Of a stretch of DNA of 64,000 nucleotides, positions 22,926-35,093 are shown one piece after another; the stretch's first letter is position 1; every line of letters starts with the position of its first letter. A program made the translations under genes and the position numbers. The stretch spans positions 124,001 to 188,000 of the forward strand of contig NW_022985168.1 of NCBI RefSeq assembly GCF_010093535.1, given 5' to 3'. This DNA comes from Lindgomyces ingoldianus (lineage: Eukaryota > Ascomycota > Dothideomycetes > Pleosporales > Lindgomycetaceae). Below the pieces are notes generated by a model. The model worked only from the letters and a program-made list of their open reading frames with translations. It made no database searches and was not told where the DNA came from.

Positions 22926-23077
22926 GCCTTCTCGAGGGCGAATTAATTCTCCCTTAACTGCAAGAACTTACTGTCGATATAACTCCCTATATGCATATCT
23001 CTGATCTTGCCTAGGAGCTCGTTCATCTTGTTTGTTAAGTTTTGACTCACTTTCTGAGTTTTTTTTTGACAAGACAA

Positions 23078-23562
23078 TCAAAATTTAAGCCTATTCAAGG
23101 CGAATGAACCATGGACTTTAGGAATATATACTATCCTACACATGAATCTGCCGTTGGTTGATTCTTCGTACCTTTTTGGTTGCGATTGCGGAGCAGCGTG
23201 GAGCCCCGTCATTACAGTGACGGTATGCATCGTAGTTGGACCGTCCATCTTATCCATTATATAGTGTGATTCTTCCAAATGTTCCCTCTTCCGGGATGTT
23301 TTGAACGCTGCCGTCAAATCTGGAACCCATTTCTCTGGACTTTCAAATTATCTACGCCGGCTAAGTATTGATTCGAGTGAGTCTGGTGCAGTCTGGTGCA
23401 GTCTTGCAATTCCTTGTCGTCTGCTAGTCTCGCATTAGTGGGTTTGTAGACATCTTGAGGCACACTTTGCCAGACTTCGAAACTTTTCTGTTTCCATCGG
23501 ATGACCATTGGCTGGCTCGCGGGTTTCTTTGGCTGTTGTGACGATGCTGCGGGTGACTTCAA
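23078..23562 (-). pseudogene. Possible decayed gene fragment, unknown family
   Basis: Two adjoining minus-strand frames look protein-like: NARLADDKELQDCTRLHQTH and SNQYLAGVDNLKVQRNGFQ in one, then DGSVQNIPEEGTFGRITLYN in a shifted frame that meets a stop. The change of frame near 23310 would be explained by a small indel. I do not recognise the family, and the call rests only on composition and continuity, so it is weak. It lies just upstream of the NACHT relic and could be part of the same original locus. Confidence 0.25.
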
Positions 23563-24354
23563 TAAGCTAGATGATGCTGGGTGTAAGGCTGACGGCTGTA
23601 AATGCTTCCATTTCGATTATTTTGACGATAAAACAGATCCCACATGAGGAGATGGTTGTTGTTGTGAGAATAAAGTAATCTTGAATGAGGAGGCGAGAGG
23701 GAGACTAGGATATTTCTTGTGCTTAGGAGTCCCGCCTATACCACCTGAAATTCGGAAGGTTGTACAGGCGCCTGCTCAACGAGACAGAATGAGTACATGC
23801 ATGCATTAAATGGGGTTCGCCGCTTCAGCCCCTATCAATGACACGTTCAGGTAGATGGAATCCGTCCCAGAGAAGGAAGGCAATGGTGACATTAGAAATG
23901 TAACACCTGGGAACGACTGTAGAGACGGCAAGCAAAATGGGCTATCTTCCTCATGTTGCCGGGCAGGACAAAGCTACCTTGTGATGCAGAATTAGGTTGC
24001 TGATTCGTGATCGTCTGATAAGTCGTTCCTCCAGTTGAATGTGATTTTAAACTCTTTTTGATAATTTCCCGATTGAAGTAGTCTAGAAACCAGTTAGTGC
24101 GTAGGGGTGAAAGTTGAGAGGATTAGGAGTGCAGGACCCGTTAAAGCGTTAGGAGGACGCTGTCTTCTTTCTTGTCTGCTGCGTGTGTCGATATGCAGTA
24201 AGAAGGTGACCTGGCAAGTATAGATAAAAAAAAAAAGTGTCAATTGAGGTGTAACAGCAGTTCTTCCAATGCAGCACCTCAGGTGGTGCCAGGTAGAATC
24301 GAATTCTATTATCGCACCGAGACAAAAGAAAGGCAAAAATGAATTTGAATATAA
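23563..24354. other. Gene-poor sequence upstream of a decayed fragment
   Basis: Nothing recognised apart from simple A-runs near 24226. No coding signal. Confidence 0.35.
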
Positions 24355-24425
24355 TGCATCGGCCGGGAATCGAACCCGGGGCTAGCCGATGGCAACGGCT
24401 AATTTTACCACTAAACCACCGATGC
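24355..24425 (-). tRNA. tRNA-Gly(GCC): tRNA-Gly (anticodon GCC)
   Basis: The minus strand folds as a standard cloverleaf without intron. The acceptor arm GCATCGG pairs with CCGATGC. The D arm contains GTTTAGTGGTAAAAT, the anticodon stem TAGCC/GGCTA encloses GTTGCCATC (anticodon GCC), and the T arm is GGGTTCGATTCCC. Box A and box B promoter elements are present. A T5 run on the minus strand (24335-24339 as A5 on plus) serves as RNA polymerase III terminator. It closely matches yeast tRNA-Gly(GCC). It is the only RNA gene I see in the window and stands alone in the gene-poor compartment. Confidence 0.96.
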
Positions 24426-27381
24426 TACGCATTCAGAACATATTCAATATGTGTTATTTTTTAATATATAAACCACTGCAATGCCTCGAAAATCGTCTTT
24501 CTCAAACCTGTACTCAGCACTACACTGCCGCGCCTTTACATGAAAAGGAAACCCTATAGGGGGGAGCGGAAGCCGCTTAACTAGGTTTAGGCGTAAGTCC
24601 ACCCCAACTCCCGGCGCAGATTACGAAATGTCCGCACGGACCAAATTATAAACTTTAGTTTCCAAGATCTGAGCCGAAGTCTTGTTTATTATAAATTATC
24701 TAACTTATAGAATTTGCAAGCTTTTCCGTAGATAAGCCATCTAGTGATGCCCAAATATACAGTGACAACTAGCTGTCGCTCCATAAGTATGGAACTGGCG
24801 CTTATTCTTGCGCTGCATCCTTCCCCTTTTTCTGCTTCTTTGCTCCATCTCCTTTCTTCCGATCCGATTTACTTCCTTAAAAAACATTCCTACACTTGAG
24901 ATTTTAGTTAATTTGACTAATGATAACTCAGACTACGATCCAGAAATCGCATGAGGGCTCGGGGGGAATGGCTCACCAGGCTGGCACATATCTACGTCGT
25001 GCAAAAAACTATAGCATCGAAGGTACACAACGGATAAAAGAACATTGGAAAAAGCTCAAAAGTTAACTTTGTCATTTTTGTGTGTGAGGCTGACCTTGGT
25101 GCAGGTTCTCCAAAAAACAATTGCGCTCTCGGGAAAGAGGAACCATCCGTGTCCAAGCCTTAAGTAACAAAGCCACGTCGCGAAGGGATAGCCATGACGA
25201 ATGCATGAGGGAGTCACCTTACTCTAGATCCTTCCGTGTTTCATGGGGATTGCATGGCGATGCCTGGAGGGGGGGCTTCAAAGGCCGAACATTGCACCGT
25301 GGAAACATGTGGAGCATTCTTAGGTCAAATAATGTCGCCATATAAAAATAAACATTAACTAAAGAAAGAAAGTGGAGCTTAAAGATCGAGAATAGATATG
25401 AGAAACTGGACATGCCATCTCCATCTCATTCCTCGCTGACCAATGCGTCCCGCGATTAATAGCTGAGCGATTGAGCCTTATCTTGCCTTCGCCTTGAGCA
25501 ATGAACTCGTCGCGGGTCGGAGCCATTGAGGTCCTGATGTATAGTTAAACTAGTATTTCGATCCTCGCCGGACCAGAAGCGAAACCTTAGGAATTGTAGG
25601 TAGTAATTTGAATCATCTAGGATTGAGGCCACGAGATAGAGGCGGGCCCGAATCCGAAATTGGCCAGACGGCAGGCAGGGGGTGCCGTTCGTTGTGGTCG
25701 CATGGCTGTGACGTCATGTATCATCGTCATCGTCCACGGGCCATATAAATGGAGGTAACCGCCACGTCACTAACCAATAACTAGGTAGACTTTGAGTATG
25801 AACAACTTCAATGTTAATACCACTCTGATTTCGAAGGCATCCAAATCTCATATCAATCATCGCCAGATATCACTCACTTTACTCCCTGCGGTTCAGAATG
25901 CGACCTATGTTCAATTTCGAGTCCTCCATGGCGATATCGCCAATATTAATTCATTTTGACCTTTTGTGCTTAGCTTGATACATACCCAATCTTAGGACCT
26001 GGTCCTGAGGGGTACATTAAGCTAGCTCGAGCACCTCCCCAGAGAATCAACTCATTTCTCCTCAATTCTGACTACTACAATTAGTGACCCTCACAACAAT
26101 TCCTCATAATTCGACTCTTTGATGTCGACGATGCTGGGAAACTCGTATTGTGCTTGTAATGCAGGAAGTGTTTGCGTGCTAGTGAAATGGCGGGAGATCG
26201 TAGTCATTTAGTTGTTACCCAGATGGATCGGTGGAGTAGGGAGTGTGATTTTCGGGAGCTCTCAACGGAAGTAGAGTTCACTAAGCTCTGCGAGTAGCGG
26301 ATCCCAAGCTCGCCGAATGGCAACGCACGGATTTTGATATATAAAGAAACTTGGTGTAAACATAAAGCCTTTATTAAATTTGCTATCTGCACCTGGGTAA
26401 CCTTGTCCCTGCTCTTAGCTTTCAGGGAAACAAAATCAACGAACACCCTAACACAAAGTTGCATTTCTATGTCTTTAAGTTTTAGCACCTCATTGAGAAA
26501 CTTTAGGGCTTACCGTGTGGATTTCCTCGCGCTACAGAAGTTTTGATTATGATGTTGGTATAATGTTGTATCGATGCACAATCTTTGAGAGCACTTCAGG
26601 CAGGAGCATGAAGCGCAGAAGGGAGATGTAGGGTAGAATTGATAGATAAGCACGTGAGGAGAATCATCGGTTTGAGGAAGTATATACATGTGCCTAGGGC
26701 TGGACCTCCCAGGTTACCGTGACATAATGAATGTTTTTGTGGGGGGTGGATTTAGATTCTGCAGGGTTAGCACCCTGATAAAGAGTATGTCGATCAGGTG
26801 CATGATGCCAAGGAGCTCGCGGAGCTGTGGGACGAGTGGAAGAGACCTTCGCCAGGAATAAGCAGGGAGAGTTGGAGATTACCGAGTGAGTGAGCAGCGA
26901 GGGCTTGATTTGGGAGTGTGTTGTACTGTTTGTCCATTTGCGTGCGTACGAGTTTGTGTTTTTTACAGGTAACGGCATGGAACTGAACGGAACTTGACAG
27001 CCTATTGCGGAAGGCCTTGTGCTGTGGAATTTCCGCTCTAGGGAGTAGGGGCAAATGAATTCAGGGTTTCCTTTTGGTGTCATTCATGTTGTTGTAACTC
27101 CCTCGTAGCGTCTGACCTGTCTATAATTGCAACCCCTCCCTTATAATCATGTACTTTCAGGGGTCAATGCCCATACTTCCTTTACAACCATCTAAGGCCT
27201 TTATTAATAAGACTTCGTGTTAGCCAAACCTAACCTTTCCCACTCGGTCCATATGAATGAGTATCTTCCCCAGCATAGAATAGACAGAACTACTAGAACA
27301 ACACTATATTCCCAACGGTTGTTTATGCAAAATGTCTCCACAATACTCAGTATATTGGGACTGGGTCTAATCTCGATGAAG
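24426..27381. other. Gene-poor, AT-richer sequence
   Basis: About 3 kb downstream of the tRNA with no recognisable gene. Overlapping open frames at 26.2-26.5 kb and 26.7-27.1 kb occur in several phases on both strands and show no domain or conserved motif. No terminal repeats typical of an intact transposon were seen. Confidence 0.4.
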
Positions 27382-28266
27382 CTACTGGCCGAAGGAATCA
27401 TCTGGTAAACTGTCAAAATCTAGGGCCGGTTGCAAAGGCAACGGACGTTTTCTAGAAGGGTCATGGAAATCCTTGCCTCTTTGGAAGTCTTCTACACTCA
27501 GCTCCCACGAGTGCTCTGGATTATCCCATCTCTGGGCGTCAAGCTCATTCATTTCGTAGTGATCTCTGACCATCATCCAGCTAGTGTCGGTGAAGATCCT
27601 CCTTCGAGTTTTGGTTGTTCTTGATGGAATGTCGATGACGGCGGCGCTACCTGGAAGTGGTCGCCATTTGAATATGGAATTTTTCTGATGGATATTGAAC
27701 CTACGGCAATTCACTTCGAGTTATTTTCCACAGGAGACAATTAATAGGCCCCCCCATCTTAATTTAGTAAAGTAGGAGGCTCAAAGTTTGAGCTTGCTGA
27801 AGGCATGACCGCCCCACAACTCCCCGATGAATTTGAAAGATGTGATATAATTTGTTGGCTTGGCATTTCCAATGCTTTCTTCTTGCACTGTTGTATGATG
27901 TCCACAAGTCGTTCCCGAATTCTTGAGATGGCTGGAAGCTCTTCTTCCAGGGCTTTCGCTAGAAGCTGATCGAAGTTCTCGCTCAAACCAGGCTCCTCAT
28001 GTAGCAATCTATTAGTATGCCCTCTTTTAAAAAGTGTGGGGAACACTTACAGGGAGATAAAACATGCCCTTCATTAGGGAATAGCATCTGGAAGAGGGTT
28101 TTCTACTTTTCATCCACACTCTGATATTGCGAAAATGGAGTCCAATTGAAGGTGATATACTGTAACTCCTGCAACAAATGCGGTCATCGTCCAGATTTGG
28201 AGACGGTTCTATCCGGCAAATGGGGTCGTCAAGTAGGTGTTTGTAGCAAGCAGTGTTTGAGGCCAT
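27382..28266 (-). pseudogene. Possible decayed gene, unknown family
   Basis: From ATG 28266 a frame reads MASNTACYKHLLDDPICRI then PSPNLDDDRICC. A shifted frame reads ELQYITFNWTPFSQ and LFQMLFPNEGHVLSP with one TAG after DEK (CAG to TAG would restore Gln). A GTAAGT donor and TACTAA branch point follow near 28050-28025. Downstream pieces are EPGLSENFDQLLAKALEEEL, PAISRIRERLVDIIQQCKKK, and after another possible intron FTDTSWMMVRDHYEMNELDA and QRWDNPEHSWELSVEDF up to the stop at 27382. The composition is clearly protein-like with real splice signals, but a frame change and a stop interrupt it. I do not recognise the family. It could be a recently decayed gene or a real gene whose exons I have not joined correctly. 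Confidence 0.4.
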
Positions 28267-29272
28267 GTTTACTCAACAGAGGGGGCATTGGATAGGCCGT
28301 GAATGAACCCGCTTTAGATGATCTCTAAATGAGTGCGTTAACTTTCTTCCACTAGCATATAGGTGGGGTTTGCCTTACTTCAGTTTCGCCATGTCTGTAA
28401 ACCCGGCACCCCTGCAAGCATTCCGTGTGTGCTTAATAGAATTTCTCTGGTAATATGGGCATTTTAACCTCTTTATAATCCCCTCGTGGTGTTTCAACCC
28501 CCCCAAACTTTTCTTTCGTCTCCTACCGTCGTCGCTATCATCAGAGTTGTCATTATTTTGATCAGAACGTTTCCCAATACCCCCTCTCCTCTTTTGGGTT
28601 CCCTCACAATGACGAAATCCAGACGTACAAATTTGTTGTGCAGAGCTCCAAGATCTGTGAGCTAGAGGTTTGTTCTCCGGAGGCTTCAGGACTTTTTCTA
28701 TTGTGGGATCGGGCCCCTGCAGACGAATCCCCTACTACTTTATGCTTGTTCTTGGAGAAGGTTGACGACAAATGGGATGGCAGACTCGATCTATAAGACT
28801 TGGCAGTATTTGAGAGCGCATTTGAGGTCTAGGTTCCATTGTTCACGGATGCCAATTCCCCTCTCCACCCATGTGGAATATCGATATGGCCCGGTGGATG
28901 TCGTCGTTCTAGCTCCGTTATGGAAATGTTGCTTCCTGTGGGATTGAATACAATATAGCGCTGATTTGGACAAGGAACATCCACTACCCTTTCTTCATGC
29001 CCTCACCGACTCCGATATAGGAGAGCTACTCGGTCTTGGCCCAAATTTAGACTCCTCTGAGCATGGCCACCCGGAAATATCTCTCTCCCCACATCGTCCT
29101 CGGCGGTAGAAACCTTCCCCTCCTGCAACTCTGCCCGTTGGAGTTTCCCTTACCCCTCTAGAAATCCCTCATAAGAGGTTATGGAAGGAGAAGGGGGAGG
29201 GCTTTCCGGAGATGGTTTAACTTGATATGACTGTCGGGTGCGCATGCACGGAACACCTACGTCTGATCGGCC
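28267..29272. other. Gene-poor sequence between two relics
   Basis: No gene recognised; short frames only. It contains several poly-pyrimidine stretches but no repeat structure that I can define. Confidence 0.35.
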
Positions 29273-31183
29273 CTAAGGGTTAATATCGGTTAGAGTCTTG
29301 CTATCAGGGAATTGCGTCAACCACCGAGGCCGACGTGCGAGCAGGATTGCGAGGTTACAGAGTTTCAGCATCAAGAGCAGGACTAAAATGCACACCACAA
29401 AAGTTTTTGGGTTCTGATCAAAGGTGAAAATGCTCTGCTGCGTGCCAAAATATGCGGTAACTACGACAAGAGGAGTCGTAAGTTGATTGGTCTAAAACAT
29501 TTGAGATATCGACCGACCGATGATGTGAGTGCTGCAGTTGCCTCTAGTCTTTCTAGCGTGACACGATTATTTTCCATGCTCATTTTTTGGGCTTCGCGAT
29601 TTAAGGAAATTATTTCGTGATGTAAGGGGTGGCTTTGGTAACTCAAGTCTTTACTTTCGAGATTTAATCTCATGGTGAGCTTTCGGGGTGAGTTTGGGTG
29701 GAGAACGCAAGTATAATTAGGTCAAGAAAGACTTACGATTTTCGAGGATTCCTCGCAGAAGTCCGTTAGTGAAAGCAACGCCTACTCTAGATTCACCAAT
29801 TGCTCGAACATCTTGTTGATCTTATCAAGATTCTTCTTTAAGCTTAGCTTTGACGTATCAAAATGGCGACTATGCCCAGTGGGAGCAATAAACTTTTCCC
29901 AGGCTCGAATGGTGATAGAAAGTCGCCCCCAGAGCTTGCGGAGAAGCTGCATGGTTTGTATGATCTAGTCTAGGGGTTCTTGCACATCCTTAAGTGGCTC
30001 TTTGGTGGAACGGCGGGACACGAAGGCGGGATGTTCGGCTTCCTAGGCACCACATTAGACCGGTACTGATTTGTTCCCACTTCAGTAAGTAGAGAAGGGA
30101 GACTATACATATCGTTTCAACGCCCGTTGCGTTTTTCGGATAAGTTGCTCCCACTCCTTGCGAATTTGCATCATTCGAATATTAACCATGAGCAATGTTT
30201 AGGAATGACACGTCAATGCGTTCCCTTGAACGCGTATTGTGGGCTCCAGGGGCTGGTGCGTTCTGTGAAGGCGTATGATGTAGTCTCAATGCTAGATAAG
30301 ACAGGTGGAACTCGGGCCGGGGCATGGAAAACGTGCTAGGCTAACATTTGCATGAGTAGACAAGTCCAAAAAGCTCACAATCAATGATCTTTGGTGTTAG
30401 AATGCCAAATGTCTCAACATACCGAAATATCCACACTGATCGAAGTTTGGAGGGCAATGTGCTTCCAAATAGTGTCTCGTAGTATGGGCACTTGATGGCG
30501 AGATGCAGTCTCGGCCAGTGCGCGGATGTAGCTGGGTCAAGGTCCGGAATGTAGCTGTTGGGTGTCAATTTGGAATCTTTACCTTTGGAGGAGAATTGGG
30601 GTTTGGGGGGTAAGGGAATGGGAACTATCCCCGTCCACTTCGAGGGTTCGAGCACGACCAAGTGACTTGGGGAACGAAACTACAATGTCTCACATTAAAC
30701 GGCGGTCAGCATCGGGTATATCCCCAAGGCCAAATTGCTGGTTTATTTTAGCTGGAGAACTTCCAAAGGGTGTTCAGATCATGTACAGCCGCATACCCTG
30801 AGTGCCAATGCATCTTTCAAGTCCTCTGCGGTCAGCCGGCTTACATATTCCCGAGACAACCCCGTATATTTCTCTCGGTCATCCAACCAGATTTTCGCCT
30901 CTTTAGACGACGTTCCTATGCAAAATTCTTTCACGTCTTCGATTGCACTGGAAGGTACATTGCCTTCACAACCCTGAAGGAAGATGTCCAAATTATCCTC
31001 ACAAGCCTCAGGGCCTTCTAATTTCATGCTGTTTCGTTTAGACTGCACATAGGGGCTATCCTCTTCGAACGGTTGATGGTACGGACCGTTCGAAAAGAGG
31101 GAGTCCAATTGCTTGGTCTTTCTCTTCGAGTGTAAGCGTCGGACCTTACGTTTTGTGTGAAGAATGCTTCTGTGGGAATTCAT
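29273..31183 (-). pseudogene. Decayed fungal coiled-coil membrane protein gene (CorA-like C-terminus)
   Basis: Starting at ATG 31183, an N-terminal exon contains IEDVKEFCIGTSSKEAKIWL, DDREKYTGLSREYVSRLTAE and DLKDALALR. An intron (GTATGC...CCAG) leads to QFGLGDIPDADRRLM followed by TGA. Later pieces are PRLHLAIKCPYYETLFGS, MVNIRMMQIRKEWEQLIRK, LWGRLSITIRAWEKFIAP, KKNLDKINKMFEQLVNLE and ALLSLTDFCEESSK. After a GTAAGT intron come a coiled coil (LHHEIISLNREAQKMSMENN) and, in a shifted frame, the hydrophobic end PLVVVTAYFGTQQ...FVVCILVLLLMLKLCNLAIL. The order matches large ascomycete proteins that end in CorA-like membrane helices. In-frame TAGs at 29965-29967 and 29782-29784 sit where Gln (CAG) is expected. 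Several further stops and a frameshift make it non-functional. The family assignment is from general resemblance. Confidence 0.58.
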
Positions 31184-34100
31184 AGCCTCTAAACAGGGTA
31201 TAGGAATTCTGGGCTAATTGGTGCAGCAATAGGGACGAGCTACTCTGGAGTTCTGGTTACCCTAGTAGCATAAAGTAAAACTCCACTATGGCGAACAATA
31301 AAAGTAGGGAATAGGTTAACCGTCTTTAAGACTAAGAGCTCATTGGTTAATAACAACGTCTAAAAATTAATGTCCGAGTCCTCTTGGGTGGAGACTTGCA
31401 ATTTTCAGTTCGTCGTTTAGATAAACTTGGGCTAGAGGCTTACATTCGAAAGTATTAAGATGGGAAAGCTGTGCCACTAAGTGGTTTGATTGAAAATGTA
31501 TTATCGGTTGGAGGCTCTAGGCAAGAGATCCGATTGTTCACACCAATATGTAGAGTAGTGGAGAGGACTGCAATTGAGATGGAATTCATTTACTGGGGGT
31601 GTAGTCGAATATCGGAATCCAGAAGGCGGTATACGTCGGAAGAAGGTGGTGGGATTGGTGGGATTCTGGAGAAGTGCCAACATGTCACTGCGTATCATAT
31701 ATCCTTCGGCCTCTTAGATTGACGCTCTTCAAAGCTAACCTGGAAACTGAGTGTGACAGACGCCCTTGTGGCCTCGTACTGCCTCTTTAAGGTGGGCGCA
31801 GTTGCCTCGTCGCACCTAGAACACGTAGTGGTGCCCGCTTCGACAATCAGGCATTCCCGATGGTGCGGTTAGGCTTTCCATTGGGCTTCATTTAGGGTGG
31901 CTGTGTTTGAGGCTCCACTTACACAATGACAGCTGTACGGGAATCGCTCTTGGCTTAAATGTGGCGGTTAGCGGCCCCTCCGGATAAGCAGAACGATATT
32001 CTATCAACAGTGGAATGGGAGTGTAAGGCAAACCTTAGCCTTGTCTCTTGGTTGGGCGATCTTGTGATAGGGCAAATTCTGTAGCTGTTTACAAGAGAGT
32101 CAAGCTCAAGGTCGAGTTGGAAGCATAGTGAAGCTTAACTTAGCTTGTTACCTAACGCGCTAAATAGAGGTCCGGCCCTCTACTTTTTGGAGTCACTAAG
32201 GACTCTTTGAAAAGGTGCTTGTTAGCTGCCGGCGTAGCAGGTTAGTGACCATTGGAGCAGTTAAAATAAGTGCCAGGGGCCGGGGTCCGAAGCTGTGGGA
32301 TTTTAGTGCTGGATAATTTTGCATGGCTACTTTTCTACTCCCATTTTGAGTTGCTCACAGCTATCTAAACTGCACACATTACAAAACCTTGAATACAATT
32401 CCCTGACGGTGCTGTAGAACTCTCTACCAGCGCTGAGGGATTGTAGTATAACTGAACTACCGATGCAGTTTATTTGTGTTTTGGAGCGCCTTGAAGGCGG
32501 CACCTTCGCTAAGCGCGATTGACTGGCTTGCGATTTCACTCTTCGATTGATGCGGATTTGAGCAAATAATGCCCATGTATATATACGGTGTTGACTATAA
32601 AATTCAAATACAATGTGGCGCCTGAATACAATGTCCAGACAGGGCACCACTCGATATGAGTAGATCTAACTAAGTTGGTCTTACGCAGGGACTTTTAGAC
32701 ACCTACCTTAAAGCGGTGTGTGACATGCGAAGCCCGTTGGATGTTCCCCATCGTTAAGCTGATATTTACATGTCTTCCCGCTCAGTAGAAAATCTATGGC
32801 TTGGATACAAGAACAAGACAACTTACCTTAAAGGCTTATCATAGCACCGCGGCTCAGTGCGTTCACGACGAAGATCAACGCGAGACCGTAAGTGCTAGAT
32901 CACTCAACAATCCCGATCCTAGCATGTTTACTTATAACTCTGCCACTCGCGGAAAAATAGGCTAGCTTCGAAACCCTTGAGTCTGGTCGTGGCTACGCTC
33001 TGCTATCCTGCAGGCTGGCAAAGCGGTTGTGGATTACAGACTCAATACGAGTCGGGTAAAGCCATGCGAATTGATTTCCTTGATTCTTAGTCCTCATAGC
33101 GTATTATTCTTGGAGTAGGACTTCAGTTTAGCCCTGCATAAGTGCAGCATTGAAGAAGATTCCTCAACTGAACAATTTCAGGAAAGCCCGCTACTTCATC
33201 CTTATGCTTTGCGATTCCGGCCTTCTCTTGCATCACGCCTATTTCTCGTTGGCTTTGTTATTGTGACCCTCTATTGCCAATGGCTTCTTTAGCTTCCTAG
33301 ACATGATCTCTCCACAAAATACATCCCAACCAACACTCAGTAATGACTCGCAAACTTGGATGATCCGAGATATGACACGCAAATTTAAGAACTACTTTCG
33401 AGTCAAGATCATTAGGATATCTTAGGCGCCAGTTAGGACGGTGGTACGACAGTCTTCGGTGGATCTATCATCCAGAAATTCACAGCCAGGCAAAGCCTAC
33501 TCCGGAACTGCCTCTCGGGAGCAGTTGCCAGTGGAGGTGAGAGATGGTCAACTGAAATACCCCCATCATTCCTCTTTTGGAACGACCAGGTAAAAATGAA
33601 CGATGGATTGTCATCCTGCCTTTTACTCGTCAACGCGCGGGTGTCGTCACCTACAGATGCATTGCCGCCTGCCGAATAGCACCCAGTATTGACATTGGTT
33701 CACCGAAAGAATCCTAGAAAGATTTCGCAAATAATTCGAGATTCTTCAAGAAGGAGTATTCATGTGATCGACACGAATCTTTGCAATCTTATAGCTTAGA
33801 TGCTGGAGTTTTCAATTCATGGCTGTGTTATGGAACCGTGATTCATTTCGGATGAGAAAGAGGGTGTAGTTCTGCCGTCTCATGATCGGGGAAAACGAGA
33901 CAAACATGACCAATTCTAACTTCCATCCTTCACACGTGGATTTGGAATCTCAGCCAACCTTGGGAATCCTTCCTTCTCTAGCAAGGAGCGCAACATGATG
34001 CCGTAGCTCCTACCGCCTGGCTATACAAAGCCACGCAGGAACGCAGTGTCAATTCCATATATTGCAGGCCACCTACTTCCTTCCTAAACGAGCAACCCAT

Positions 34101-34604
34101 CCGACCCACCGCTAGAGTCTTGCACAGACTCGTAAGACCTTCCAACGCTTCTGCGACTAAGCCACAATGACTGGTCGGCCGCGCAATGGCAAGCTCCGCC
34201 AATGTCTCGACGTACATCTCCAAGGCTGGATCGAGAAGTCGAGAAGATGAGAAATATTGAAATAGGAAAAGTGCGTGCAAGCGAACAATATAGTCCAATA
34301 TGTAAAGCAACGTCAAATAGGCAGTATGTGGGCAATGGTAAGACAACCTGTCCGAGTTAGGAAGCGAGGTTAATTTGCCGGGGATATTTGCAAAATGTAG
34401 AAGAATTGGCGTATGCGATTGGAGCAATGAAAGCAAAATGATGGAATAGCCACAACGTTTTCTTGAGGAAGGAGTGTAGTCATAGAGGATTCTTGTGCCG
34501 TTGTGCGACGAAAGTGGAAGGTATAAAGGTAGGCCGTTTCTCGAGTCGATGTTAATCTTTTCTGCATTCATTTCATCCACAACTTCCAATTCAGATATAT
34601 CAGG
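31184..34604. other. Gene desert upstream of the secreted-protein gene
   Basis: About 3.4 kb without a recognisable gene. The minus-strand open frame at 33978-34574 (198 codons from its first ATG) lies directly upstream of and antisense to the secreted-protein promoter. It has no domain or clear conservation, and I leave it uncalled. No structural RNA or intact repeat was seen. Confidence 0.4.
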
Positions 34605-35093
34605 ATGAAGCTCCTTCAAGCAGCCCCATTCGTTGGACTACTCGCTCTCCATTCGTTCTTCACACTTGCTACCCACGCACGAAAACTTGGTTCATCCCGA
34701 AACTTCTACCTGGTCACCTGCTCCGACAAAAACGAAGGCGACTACGATGCAATAGCCTACTACGCAGATGGACCGCAAGAGAAGCCCGAAGACTGGCCGG
34801 ACAAAGTGGCTCAAGTCAGCAAGCCACCAGGGACCTGGGAGGGACATAATCGTGAAGCCAACATCTACGACGACAGTTGGTTCACTGCAAAGATTTCAAG
34901 TGGAGCCGAGCATTTGAAGAAGGGGGAGATCGCTGGAACAGGAGACTTTGAGGGGGAGGCGTTTGTATGTTTTAAACGAGATGGAGAGACGTTGTATTCC
35001 GCTTCGGATGTTATCTGCAGAGAGAAGTATTGGTGCCCATCGGTTGATGTGAGTGAGGGTGGGACGACAAACGGCCTGACAACTGCTGCTTGA
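34605..35093 (+). CDS. Small secreted protein with four cysteines (effector-like candidate)
   Basis: Single exon, 162 aa. The N-terminus MKLLQAAPFVGLLALHSFFT followed by LATHA is a textbook signal peptide, with cleavage likely after residue 25. The mature protein is about 137 residues, rich in Asp/Glu/Trp/Tyr. Its four cysteines, at residues 39, 122, 138 and 144, are enough for two disulfides. No transmembrane helix, GPI signal, KDEL or enzyme motif is visible. The best-looking core is RNFYLVTCSDKNEGDYDAI at the start and GEAFVCFKRDGETLYSASDV then ICREKYWCPS near the end. The gene is intact while its neighbours for 10 kb on either side are decayed or absent, the usual setting of plant-pathogen or symbiont effectors. 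Function unknown. Confidence 0.78.
   Translation: MKLLQAAPFVGLLALHSFFTLATHARKLGSSRNFYLVTCSDKNEGDYDAIAYYADGPQEKPEDWPDKVAQVSKPPGTWEGHNREANIYDDSWFTAKISSGAEHLKKGEIAGTGDFEGEAFVCFKRDGETLYSASDVICREKYWCPSVDVSEGGTTNGLTTAA

Noticed and set aside
26694..27083. Overlapping minus-strand frames of 129 and 86 codons
   Set aside because: Both frames are open simultaneously, lack motifs, and have Ser/Thr/His-rich random-looking composition.
33978..34619. Minus-strand open frame of 213 codons upstream of the secreted-protein gene
   Set aside because: It begins at a non-ATG codon (first ATG leaves 198 codons), overlaps the secreted gene's 5' end antisense, and has no motif or typical composition.
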